Shown here: positions 22,945 through 32,829 of the stretch, piece by piece
Numbering within the stretch: the stretch's first letter is position 1
Layout: each line of letters opens with the position of its first letter
Origin: Sabethes cyaneus
Taxonomy: Eukaryota > Arthropoda > Insecta > Diptera > Culicidae
Assembly: GCF_943734655.1 (NCBI RefSeq)
Contig: NC_071353.1
Location: forward strand, 138,359,907-138,423,906
DNA: 64,000 nucleotides
Direction of reading: 5' to 3'
Position numbers and translations under genes: made by a program
Notes under the pieces: model-generated
What the model was told of the DNA's origin: nothing
What the model saw: the letters and a program-made list of their open reading frames with translations, nothing else
The model's database searches: none

Positions 22945-23888
22945 CTTTTTTTTTGCTTATATCCCCGAAAACATTAAGTCTAGAAAGGCACTATTCTCAC
23001 ATTTTCAAAGAAAACTGCCCAATGAATTTGAAAAAATAGTAGTTTTTTAGTATCAAGGCTGCCAAATATTTTTCGATTCGATTTAAAAACTATTTTTCTC
23101 CCAATGAATACAATTTCATCTCAAAAATTCCAACTCCATCGTATTTGCCAGATTTTTTATAAAATCCAAAAAAAATGACAGTGTTGCCAAATTCCAAAAT
23201 TTAAACTAAAAAGCTGGCAACACTGCTCAGGAAAATGTAATATCTAGTAACATATACATGCTTTCACAGCAGGGCATAGAGACTCACTGCTTCTTGAAAA
23301 AAACTGCAAGGTATACAGCCCTAAGGGTTGTAGGAAAGGATGACGTAGGACTATATCAGATCATTAGATCAAGGACTAATGTAAACTGCATTTCTGGCAT
23401 ATGCACGTTTATAAGAATTCTGCCATTGTTGAAGTTAATGTTCAAAAGAGAAGAGCGAAATATTAGCATTTGAAATCTTTCATTCAAACATTACACTTCT
23501 ATTTTCATTTTCACAAAGTGCTTCCCAGTCCCAGTATAGTAAACAAAGACGTAGTCCTACGTCAAAATATTTTGCTCTTGGTTTTACATAAGAAATTGGA
23601 GGCCGCTTGCTTCAAAACGTTGTCTCTGGATCGGCAAGGAATACTTCGTGACGATAAGTAATTCTAATGTAAAAAAAATCTCTGGAATACGATGGAGTCG
23701 GAACTTTTGAGATTAAAATGTATTCATTGAGAGAAAAATAGAACTTTAGTTTTCAAATCGAATAAAAAAATATTTGGCAGCAATGGTGCTAAAAAATACT
23801 ACTTTTTTCGAATTCCTTGGGCAATATTCTTTGAAAATGTGAAAATAGTATCTTTCTAGACTTAATATTTCCGGAGATAAAAGCAAAC
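22945..23888. repeat. Foldback: roughly 215-bp inverted arms around a 510-bp loop
   Basis: The arm at 22945-23158 is the reverse complement of 23671-23888 with mismatches and small indels (estimated 75-80 percent). Shared landmarks include ATTAAGTCTAGAAAG, CACATTTTCAAAGAA, GCTGCCAAATATTTTT and CTCCATCGTATT. The loop contains copy C of the dispersed repeat family (23298-23567). It may be a foldback transposon or two inverted copies of one repeat. Confidence 0.75.
23298..23567 (+). repeat. Dispersed repeat family, copy C (270 bp, internally deleted)
   Basis: Has the same left end (CTGCAAGGTATACAGCCC...) and right end (CCCAGTCCCAGTATAGTAAA...GACGTAGTCCTACGTC) as copies A and B, but with about 1 kb missing in the middle. 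The deletion joins sequence near GAAGAGCGAAATATT to AGCATTTGAAAT. It sits in the loop of the foldback. It is a MITE-like internal-deletion derivative. Confidence 0.85.
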
Positions 23889-24346
23889 GAAAATTAGCGG
23901 ATTTGACGAAAACAAGGCTTTTGTTGATTAGGGGGGGGGGGGGTTCTCCCATAGAGGGAGGGGGAGTTCAATCGGCACAAAAAAAACAATAGTCGACTTG
24001 CGCTTATTAACTACTTTCATCTAATTATGGGATTATGGGAGTTTTATCTCAATCTCTGTCACAAGTAAGTCCCATGCACATAGACCACTATAATGCGAAA
24101 CAGAATGGTCATTCTGTTCCGGACCTAAAATTCATCATGAAAAAAAGCAGGTTGGAAACCTACTATTTTGTAATTTTTAGTGCTTATATAGTACATCTAT
24201 CGATAAAGATGCGATTTATGCAAAAATCTCATTTTTGACAAAAATGGTCAATAGACCACTATAATTCGGAAAGGCTCAATTATTTTGGAAAGTGTACGCT
24301 ATTTTACATCATACATAGGTCAATATAGCGCAAAAACGTAGTTCTA

Positions 24347-24480
24347 CGTAGTTCTCTTTTGCTTTGTTAATTTTGAACCCTTGACTTTCGGCTTTTGAGC
24401 TTTAATTTGTATTTCAATTATAGTTTTTGGTTTCTGACGTTCGTTGTCTTTTGATTTTGAATTTCGATTTTCAATTTCTG
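24347..24480 (+). repeat. Resumed T-rich satellite
   Basis: CTTTTGCTTTGTTAATTTTGAACCC-type words continue the degenerate satellite seen up to 18992 and at 19796-19842. This supports the interval between as inserted DNA. Non-coding AT-rich sequence follows to 24845. Confidence 0.65.
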
Positions 24481-24845
24481 ACATTTCTGACTGGGAAAAA
24501 CAAGTTTCATGTAACTTTTATAAAAAAATAACGATGATTGAACTATGAACTTGTTTAAATAAGCTATATCGAAGAAAATTGGAAAATTTCCGCTGGAGTT
24601 TTCTGGGGAAAATGTCTGCATACATCTTTGTACGCTAATTTCGAAACAGCAAACACACCACAATACAGTGGATAAAAACTAGCGAACGGACGGAGTGCAA
24701 AAAAAATAAATCTGAATTTCGATGGAGAGGATAACCACGAAGAGATTGATGCTATTTTTTAGACTACGATGACGACTCGTCGAAGATTCAGATGGATTTT
24801 TCGTAAAAGAAGATGGATGCTGCCAGAGTAGTGTTTAAGAGAGCT

Positions 24846-26516
24846 AAAAACTACAAGGTATACAGCCCTAAGGGTTGTACGAAAGGGTGACGTATGACTG
24901 TGTCATATAATACTCATTACATTGATAACATGTTTTAATCGATGAAGTATAACTTTATGTCTGATCATTAGATCAAAGACTAATGCAAACTGCATTTATG
25001 GCATATGCATATTTGAGTATCTGTGAGTATCATTGTTTGAGTGTTTATTTGTAAAAGAAGAGCGAAATATTCTGATTTAATTCTTCATTGAATCAATGGT
25101 GGTTTTGAAAAAAAAAACCGTTTGAAATTGTTTGGTGGCCCTGAAAAGAACTATGTTTGAGCTGATAGCACTTCTTAAAAATCAGTACTATAATTACTGT
25201 TGCCAATATATAAATGGATGTCGCTATTCGGTCCTTTAGACTCTAGGAGGATAGTTGCCCGCTAATACAGGAGTGATAGGAAATACCAAATCACTGTAAA
25301 GTAGAAATGGATCAGTTTTATCAAAATACTGACCGTCAGTCAGTGCGATCGTGCGATCGTGCGATACAAGTAGCACAAGTTGGGGGAAACCGGATTGACT
25401 GCTGCTGCTGCTCAAATGATTATCCGATGCTGAATGAGCAAGTATTTTCCATGTTTACCATGGTATAACGCAAAATGGAACGTTAACCGTTTAGAAAGTG
25501 TAGAAAAATCTTTTCATTCTTCAATTACTATAGTTCTTATAAGAACTGTTTTAGACCACAATATCCTGCTGCTGAATTTGCTGCCCGTCAGTCGATCCGT
25601 TTCCATTTGCCTTCAGGGTTTGTTTTGCGATAATTGCCATTGAAACTGCCGCCAAAATGCCATCGGGTATGCCTCGAATTGCCATTAATTGCCGCAAAAG
25701 TCCTTGGATTTGCATCCAATTGCCGGTGTTGCCGCCAAAATGCCATCGTTTTTACCTCCAATTGCTGTCGGTGTTTCCGCCAAATGCCGTTGGTTTCGCC
25801 ACCAATAGCCGTCGATGATAAATACTGACCGTCCGTCAGTGCGATCGTGCGGTAAATGAGCAGGCGGAGAACCAAGTGTACCATTTTATAGTCACTGGCA
25901 CTGCAACTGCTACTTGTAAGCTAGTGTAGGTGGTGGAGGAAACCATATCGGCTGCTGCTGCTTAAATGATTGTCCGACACTGATTGAGCAAGCTTTCGAA
26001 CAATTTCGCATGTCTGCGATGGGAATAATGCAAAATGTAACGTAAAGTGCATCGTGTGGGATTCACGTTGGCCATTGCCCGCTGATTCCGCTTGTCTTCG
26101 GGGTCGGTGTTGCCGTCAATAGCCATCGATGTTGCCAATTGGATTGGAAAAGGGGTGTGTCTTACGAAGTGGTCTCAAAGGTTATCATTTGGATCCAAAC
26201 CCTTTGGTGTATCTAATTGTCGTCCGTGCCTGTGAAGCTAGGCGATCACAAGGGAAACGTATGGGAAAATTCAACCTTAAAACTTTACACACATTTTCAC
26301 TATTTAGCGTATAAAAAATTATTATTAATATGTTACTATAAAATTGCTGGATATTTTATCTATCCAACGACATATTAACTGTTATGTTTCGTTCAGTAGT
26401 ATAGTAGCTATTAGCGTTTGAAATATTTCATTCAAACGTTACACTTCTATTTTTCGTTTTTACAAAGTGCTACCCAGTCCCAGTATAGTAAACAAAGACG
26501 TAGTCCTACGTCAAAA
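24846..26516 (+). repeat. Dispersed repeat family, copy B (1.67 kb)
   Basis: Collinear with copy A across most of its length, with the same ends. It is longer because it carries a GCCATTG/GCCGCCAAAATGCC minisatellite (25617-25815) and an extra stretch before TGTGGGATTCACGTTGGCC. It ends 530 bp upstream of the LRR gene. Short open frames within it (25588-25884 minus, 26129-26314 plus) sit on repeat sequence and are not called. Confidence 0.85.
25617..25815 (+). repeat. Minisatellite inside copy B
   Basis: Four to five diverged units of about 40-45 bp, each with an AATTGCC... word and CCGCCAAAATGCC or a variant. The corresponding place in copy A has only a short GTGTCCGATAGCCGTCGATG sequence, so the array expanded in B or was lost from A. 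Confidence 0.7.
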
Positions 26517-27012
26517 TGTCTTCACACAAAAACGATGAGAGATTTTCACGATATCAAAAACGCCTTTACCTCAGATGAAAAATGACATCACTCGTCATTT
26601 ATTAAAGAATTCTGGTACAGAGTTAGAGCAGAATCTAGGTTTCTAGGTCGAAAAAGAATAAAATTCCTGTTTATATTTTTTTTATGTGCATAAATTTTAT
26701 GTGTAGCCACAATCATCAGTGGAAGTTGAGCTGTTTTACCCTCCAATAAAACGATCCTCTCGATCCGCTACTTCTCCACGTTCCTGGTTCTATTGTGTGA
26801 GTGTGTGCGCGTATTTGTGTCGGATTCGAATTAATTATTAAACAATTTACTCACGCCTATTTTTACCCGCACTGACGGACGAACGGAGCACAATCGCACA
26901 CGTGAAAAAAAAACTGCCTCAATACGTCACCGTGACTGATCAGCTCAACATGATGGCTTTCGCGCGGTGTTTCACCGATGGAGAGCATCCGTCCGACAGC
27001 CGTCGTTGTTCG
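26517..27012 (+). other. Upstream region of the LRR gene
   Basis: Mostly non-repetitive. It contains a GT-rich stretch at about 26795-26820 and an AATTAATTATTAAACAATTT stretch at about 26828-26848. No TATA box lies at the expected distance from the start site. I see no clear NF-kB site. Confidence 0.4.
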
Positions 27013-27049
27013 TTATCAGTAGGTCATAAGCCGGCCAGCTGACAGGATG
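27013..27049 (+). promoter_or_regulatory. TATA-less Inr + DPE core promoter
   Basis: TCAGT at 27016-27020 matches the arthropod initiator, putting the start base at A27018. GGATG at 27045-27049, which is +28 to +32, fits the downstream promoter element consensus RGWYV exactly, at the canonical spacing. The last three bases of the DPE are the start codon, giving a 5' leader of only 29 nt. A GATA-type hexamer (TTATCA, 27013-27018, complement TGATAA) overlaps the initiator. The elements are seen directly; function is inferred. Confidence 0.65.
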
Positions 27050-28046
27050 CATCTGCTAAGTTCGTTGTAAGTTGTATACACCGATTGGTTTGTTTCTGGT
27101 TTTAATACAATTACCGATTCGTTTGTTTGTCTGTTGTAGCTTGACTTGTCTCATCGCCATCAATTTGGTGATCGGAGATCGATTAAATATATGTCAGGAT
27201 CAGTTTAAGCTACGAGAAGGATTCTATGTGTACAATACCGGCTGTCAGAATTTCGAAGAGGCCGATTTGGCTGCCGCCAATTTTAACGAGGATCGCGAAG
27301 TGTGGATTCGAAATGGAACGATTGAAGATATCGGTCGGCTGCTGAACGGTAGTTTATACAATATCACCAACCTCAAAATAACTAACATGGCTGCCGAGGG
27401 AAGTACACCGATTGTGGTGTTTCCAATCGAATCGGCTCGCTTTTCCATTCTGGATTTGGAAAATGACGGGATTGAACGGCTGAATATCAGCGAGGCCGAT
27501 TATCGTCTAACCCATTTGGATGTGCGGAAAAATAAACTGACGGATTTGAGTAGTGTTTCGCTGTTGAAGAAACTGCAGTCCCTCAAGGCGGACAATAATG
27601 CAATTGAAAATGTTTCGTTGGATGATTTCCAAGATCTGGAGGACTTGGTTGTGCTTTCGTTAGCAAATAACAGGATTCAGAGCATCAATGCAACCAAGGA
27701 GATCGCTCTGCTGAAACTTCGTTCGTTGGACATATCCAGAAATCAGCTGACCAGTTTGGACGTTTCATTGTGGCAGTTTCCGCAGCTGGGTACCTTCTAT
27801 ATGCACGACAATTTGATAACCAACAAAATTCGCGGTTTGCGAGGAAAATTTCCAAAGGCCTGGGAGATCGCCATGGGCGGTAGCAACAACTGGGACTGTG
27901 ATTGGTTCGATCGACTGGTGGCGTTCCTGAAACAGGACAGACAATTTGCGATGCAAATGTTCGGTGACGAACCCAACTGCCCGGATCAGTCCAGAATGGA
28001 CGGTTTTATTTGCTGCCAAAACTCAACTAATCAAGTGAATAATTAA
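27047..28046 (+). CDS. Secreted leucine-rich-repeat protein, LRIM-like, coil-less
   Basis: A two-exon gene. Exon 1 is 27047-27066, the intron 27067-27139 (GTAAGT...GTTGTAG, 73 bp), exon 2 27140-28046, giving 308 residues. Splicing is preferred over the unspliced ATG at 27072 because it joins in frame and makes a classical signal peptide (MHLLSSF, then a hydrophobic stretch ending near residues 19-20). Mature cysteines lie at about 25 and 42. LxxLxLxxNxI-type repeats run from about 108 to 232, followed by a cysteine-containing cap (WDCDW, PNC, then a double CC). Several N-x-S/T sites are present. This architecture fits mosquito leucine-rich immune proteins, which act in haemolymph in complement-like recognition, but the C-terminal coiled coil of long and short LRIMs is absent, so coil-less LRIM or another secreted LRR protein is likeliest. 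The immune role is inferred. Confidence 0.88.
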
Positions 28047-28062
28047 TGTAGTAACTATCGAT

Positions 28063-28068
28063 AATAAA
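28063..28068 (+). terminator. Poly(A) signal of the LRR gene
   Basis: An AATAAA hexamer begins 17 bases after the stop codon. Cleavage would be expected 10-30 bases downstream, giving a very short 3' UTR. Confidence 0.7.
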
Positions 28069-28099
28069 GCGCCTTCGACCGAATCCACAGGTTGGTATT

Positions 28100-29489
28100 T
28101 CCGCAGAGGTGGTGTCGTCATTAAATCATCCCGCCATCGCATCGCATCGGGGGTTGAGGGCGAGAGCTTTCAATTGCTTTTCCGATTAATTGCCACTTAC
28201 GCCGCTGAACGCTGCTGACGACGCCTGCGATTGAGCATTGTGTGTTTGCCGGAAAGGTTATTGAGTCTATAAATAATCTTTTCCCCATTGACCCCCTCCT
28301 TCTTCGCGGCAACGGATCACCGTGGTGATGCTATTTCTGGTCCGAACCGTAAGACACGCTCAAATTATCATGATAATTATGGTCATTACATTGTTAGCTA
28401 GCTAGAGCTGGTTGGCGCTTCGCCTCTGAGCGAGTTGTGTCGCTACCCTGGCAATAATAGGGAATCCGCCTTGATATGATGCCGCCACGGCCAGCACTAT
28501 GGCTATAATTGTTCATCTTTCAGTCGATGACCGCGAATGTCGTGTGTTATAAATTTTAGTACCAACAAACAGTGCAGGATTTGCACGAAAAAATGTGGAA
28601 CAAATTTAGATACATAATTGGTGATAAAAGTGAATTGTGGAAAGAGTTTATAACATTGAAGCATTCTAAAGTGTTCCCCAAAAAGCTCTTTCTAGCAATT
28701 CCTTCACTAGATAATCAATCGTACATATTTTTACTTTTCCTTATTCATCACGTTGTAGCGCTAATCTACTGGATACCTGCAGAGGCGGTAATCGGAATGA
28801 ATGCCAACGGTTCCAGCGTTCCAGTACTGTATGGGGTGGTCAGTTCTTGTCTCTACGTGAAATCATTTCCTGTTCCTTTTCCAGCAGAAACTTTTCTGCT
28901 CTTGGAATACCTTCGCTTGCTTTGTCCGACAACCGAACGAAACCGCACATCGCTTACTACAATCAGTTGCGCTTTTCTTGGAAGAATATTATGAGTGAAC
29001 ATATAAACATACATACATACATAAACTCAGCGCAATGAAGCATGAAGAAAGCAGGCAACGAACGAGGGGTTTGCCAATTTGATTTTGATCAATGGTCAAT
29101 CATTACTATTGTCTGAAGAAAACTATTGTCTTTTGATTGCCAAAAGCCATGTCCTGTCCTATTTTAGCTAGTAATAATACATTTGCTAAGAAATCGAGCA
29201 CAAATTACTAGCACAAATATTTTTTTGATAATAGTCAACAAATCTAGAGACAAACATGCGCTTGATGATGAGTATGTTTTTTTCGCATTGGAAAATTTAG
29301 TTGAAATCTTCTTCGGAGTCAGTTTCTCTACCTTGTAGATCACTGTTGAATTTATTTCAACAATTTTAGTAGTAGGTAATTGAAAGTGTTTGCTACTGCA
29401 ATGTTTTTGGGCGAGCTTGGTAGTTCAAAGGTTATACTTAAAAATGTATCAATTAGTCGAACGTTTCTCATAGCTGACCGAACTGATTT
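28100..29489. other. Intergenic DNA with one doubtful ORF
   Basis: A 140-codon plus frame at 28572-28994 begins 20 bp downstream of a TATAAA (about 28549) and an ACAGT word. It contains a hydrophobic stretch (IFLLFLIHHVVALIYW) but matches no family I recognise, and it overlaps a second frame at 28847-29038. It could be an exon or chance. The remainder shows CATA repeats near 29006-29022 and otherwise nothing recognisable. Confidence 0.35.
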
Positions 29490-30670
29490 ATGCATTATAC
29501 TTTCTTACTTAGTTGGCTTGCCGTTCTGATGAACAAAATTTCCACAATGTACCCGGTTGTGGGCTACCGCTGTCCAATTTCTTGGACACCATGTACACTC
29601 CGCCAAATCTCGCTCCACTTGGTCTACCAAGGTAGACAAATTCATCAACTACCTCAAACTCATCACTGTCGATTATTAAGCCCCAAACACAATGCATACG
29701 GATTTTACTGCGTTTCGGCAATTTGGCAGTTTTTCCATGAGTTTTCTGTTAAATTTCCGCAACGTGGTAAAATCCGTATGCCTTGTATCTTGGCCTTTAT
29801 ACTACTGCCCAAGCGGCGTCGGTCGGCCTCGGTTCCGCTGGCCAGCAAGTATTATGTTTCTGAAATATTTACTTGTAACCCCATCTTTTCTACTTCGCGC
29901 TTCAGCCTGGTGTATTGTTTAATCACCGCCGCAGATGTTCAGCCGATAATTTCCATGTCATCGGCTAAGCAGACGAATTAACTATATTTGTTGAAGATCG
30001 TGCCCCACGTGTTATTATCCGCTCGGTTCATAACAGCTTGTAGCGCTATGTTGATCAGCAGACACGAGAAACCATCACCTTGATGAAGCGCTCTGTGTGA
30101 TTCGAATGAACTTGACAATCCACCCGAAATTCGAAAGAGCACTTTGTACCATCCATCGTAGATTTAATCAATTTGATGAGCTTCCTGGGGAAGTTGTTCT
30201 CGTCCATAATTTTCCATAGCTCTTTCTGGTCGATGGTATCATATGCGGCTTTGAAGTCAACAAACAAATGGTGCGTGGGACCTCTGTATTCACGGCCCTT
30301 TTGCAGGATCTGCCGCAGTGCAAATATTTGATCCGTTGTAGACCGACCTTCAACGAAGTCGGCTTGATAAGTTCCCATAAATCTGTTGGCAACTGGTGAT
30401 AGACGGTGGAAAATGATTCGGAACAGCACTTTATAGGCAGCATTGAGAACGGTGATCGCTCGATAGTTCTCACAGTCCAACTTGTCGCCCTTTTTATAGA
30501 TCGGACAGATAACGCCATCTTTCCACTCCTTCGGTAGCTGCTCCGTATCCCAAATTCTAACAATTAGCGGGTGCATACAAACGGCCAGCTTTTCTGGTCC
30601 CATTTTAATAAGCTCAGTTCCGATGCCATATCTTTCCCATCTGACTTGTTGTTCTTTAGCTGCATGATAA

Positions 30671-31210
30671 CCCGAGCAGGAGCGAAGAGCAATATAATAT
30701 CAAAATGTGTTATTGGAAATCGAATAACTCATATTAAAATTTGGTCTTGTTTTGGCTGGCATAATTGGTAAAATAACAAAAAATAATATCAAAATTTCAC
30801 TCCTTTAAGGCCAAAAGAATAACTACTTGTGTTATTTGAATAACAAAGCAATAACATGACTATATTCAGAGTTTGGAATAACATAATTTTAGTATTATTA
30901 AGGTATTGAATAACAAATGCAGTAGTATATGAGATATTAAAAAATCATTTTATAAAATAGTTATAATCGAAAATCTCTTTAATCAGTAAAAAAAATTGTA
31001 TGAAATATATCGAATGTCATTTTAAGGCCAAAATAAGATATGATAACAAAATCAGTTATTAAACTCATCTTACAACCACTGTTTTAAATATCTACTCAAT
31101 AACAAAATGTGTTATCAATGTATCTCCATATCTATTCAATAACAGAATATAGCTCTATAACACAGATTGCTATTGTTTTTATATTATTTTGCTCTTCGCT
31201 TCTGCTCGGG
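30671..31210. mobile_element. 540-bp MITE inside the RTE LINE
   Basis: The terminal inverted repeats begin CCCGAGCAGGAGCGAAGAGC at the left and CCCGAGCAGAAGCGAAGAGC on the complement at the right (19 of 20), then continue AATATAAT / AAAATAAT. Flanks read ...CATGATAA and AACCTG..., so the duplicated target is AA, as fixed by the LINE frame on both sides. The interior is AT-rich with recurring TGTGTTATT / AATAACA words. A 2-bp non-TA duplication leaves the superfamily open. Confidence 0.85.
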
Positions 31211-31468
31211 AACCTGTTTAACTTCGCCTATCGTTATATCGGCTGGCATATCTTCCCCGTTTGTTGCACCATCGAAATCGTTTTCTCATCGCTATGGTTC
31301 TCCACCTAGGCGCCATTCAGGTGTTCGTCGAAGTGCTGCTTGCACCTATCGGTCACCTCACGATCGTCCATCAGAATACTGCCATTCTTATCCCGACACA
31401 TTTCAGCTCGCGCAGCAACCAACACCAACTCCAACTCCAACTGGATATTTCTGCTCTTCCGGGTAGTA

Positions 31469-31655
31469 CACACTAAAATTTTTTTTACCGAACTCTGAGC
31501 AGCCGAACGTTCGGTAAAATTCGATGGTGCCAATCGACGTTTACGGATCATTAGTAATGTTTGGCATCATAAAAAATTTTACCGAACGTTCTGCTGCTCA
31601 GAGTTCGGTAAAATTTACGATAATTTACCGAACTCGGTACTTTTTTTTAAGTGTG
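31469..31655. mobile_element. 187-bp foldback MITE, TA target
   Basis: Ends CACACTAAAA and, on the complement, CACACTTAAAA, flanked by TA on both sides (31467-31468, 31656-31657). Inner arms carry ACCGAACTCTGAGCAGC and GAACGTTCGGTAAAATT in inverted order, so the whole element can fold back. It interrupts the RTE linker between REKK and the YYPEEQ-type motif; removing one TA plus the element restores continuity of the frame. Fits an IS630-Tc1-mariner-derived MITE. Confidence 0.85.
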
Positions 31656-32372
31656 TACTTTTTCTCTCGGAAGATTTGGTATCGCTGCATTCTCTTCTCT
31701 TTGTGTCTTTCCACGTTCTGACGTGTGGTACTACGTATCTTGGCCCTTCGCGCAGCGCTCTTCTCATCCATTATACCCTCCTACATTTATCGTCAAACCA
31801 ATCGTTCTGCTGATTCTGGCCACATTCCCGATGGAGCTCTCCGTTACACTGCTGAAGGCTGTTTTGATGGTGTTCCAGTTCCAACAGTCCTCGAGGGGGC
31901 TTCGTCCAGCTCGTCCTCTTCCGGCAGCGCAGCTTCGAGTGAATGCGCGTAGTTTGCGGCGACATCTGGCTGCTTCAACCGCGCGAATTCTAACCGAGGC
32001 TGGCGTCGGTACCGAATGTAGTTCACAATGGAGAGTTTTGGGCGCATCTCAACAATCACTAGGTAGTGGTCCGATTCTGCGTTAGCGCTACGGTAGGATT
32101 TGACGTCGATCATGTCTGAGAAATGCCGATTGTCGAACAAAACGTGGACGTCTGTGATTCTGTCTAATTTGGTGACCTCCAGGTGTACTTGTGTAGAACT
32201 CTTTGCTGGAAGAAGGTACTACGTACCGCCATATTCTTGGAGACGGCAAAGTCGATAAGTCTTAGGCCCATTTCATTGATCCGGTGGGGGTGCGCTGAAC
32301 CCTCCAATCACCGGTTTGTATTCCTCCTCCTAGCCGACTTGAGCATTGAAATCCCCGATGACGATCTTGATA

Positions 32373-32800
32373 TCATGTTTTGAGCAGCGGTCGGATGAAA
32401 CCTAAAGTCCTTGACGCTTTGGCAACAACATATGAAATATGCTGTTTATACGATAACTGCGAATCAATCATAACTCCCAGGTCTTTAATGTATGAAATAC
32501 GTTCAATTGTTATCCCTTCGTGTTCATAACGAAACAAGATCGGGTCTTTTTTTCCGGGCAAGTTTGGTCAGTTGAAGTACATTTTAAGACCATCTGCATA
32601 CGCGAGTCGTCGGCCCTTGATGGTCAAATTACCGTCATTAAAATATAAAGGAGAAAACTGAGAGGGCCTAGATGACTTCCCTGAGGCATGACGAGGATAA
32701 ATAGCAATTGGACTGATAGTCCCCGACGGCAACCACTAATTGTCGATCGGGGAGATATAAACGAAAATATTGGAAAAAATTATCGCTAACATCCAGTATA
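32373..32800 (-). pseudogene. Jockey-type LINE reverse-transcriptase fragment
   Basis: The minus frames read QGSHLGPSQFS, then RLAYADGLKMYF and, after a stop, ISYIKDLGVMIDSQLSYKQHISYVVAKASRTLGFI. This is the catalytic and thumb-adjacent part of a Jockey-clade ORF2. The catalytic YADD reads YADG, so the second metal-binding Asp is lost. It abuts the RTE LINE directly at about 32372, meaning one was inserted or deleted into the other. It probably belongs to the same element as 33945-35120, with most of the RT missing in between. Confidence 0.82.
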
Positions 32801-32829
32801 TGTAGCTGTAATGTCCATTATGTAGGGTA

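Larger units (their letters stand above)
19843..24346. mobile_element. Composite 4.5-kb insertion in T-rich satellite
   Basis: Satellite sequence stops at 19842 and resumes at about 24347. Both junctions carry the palindromic word ACGTAGAACTACGT (19844-19857) or ACGTAGTTCTACGT (24336-24349), similar to the ends of the copy A/B/C family. Inside lie a 40-bp inverted repeat, an RTE LINE fragment, a SINE split by a MITE, a foldback and copy C. Whether a single transposon or serial insertions produced this cannot be settled from one copy. Confidence 0.5.
29490..32372 (-). pseudogene. RTE-type LINE, near full ORF2, broken by two MITEs
   Basis: Read on the minus strand from 32372 down. An endonuclease part comes first, with GDFNAQVG (about 32360-32337) and, after further sequence, FDNRHFSDMIDVKSYRSANAE followed by SDH. 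A linker follows (REKK, then DKNGSILMDDREVTDRCKQHF). The reverse transcriptase core comes next, with LPKEWKDGVICPIYKKGD, NYRAITVLNAAYKVL, YQADFVEGRSTTDQIF, and the first catalytic Asp in FVDFKAAYD. A frame-shifted segment has the LADDMEIIG catalytic box (about 29970-29945), and YLG lies near the end. Stops and shifts make it dead. MITEs at 30671-31210 and 31469-31655 interrupt it; across each, the frame continues if one target duplication is discounted. The 3' end is missing. Confidence 0.9.

Noticed and set aside
27072..27139. Unspliced N terminus of the LRR protein from ATG 27072
   Set aside because: It reads through a canonical GTAAGT...TTGTAG intron; splicing from ATG 27047 joins in frame and yields a normal signal peptide.
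28572..28994. 140-codon ORF downstream of the LRR gene
   Set aside because: TATAAA and a start-like word lie upstream, but no recognisable domain, overlapping alternative frame and AT-rich codon use; kept only as a note.
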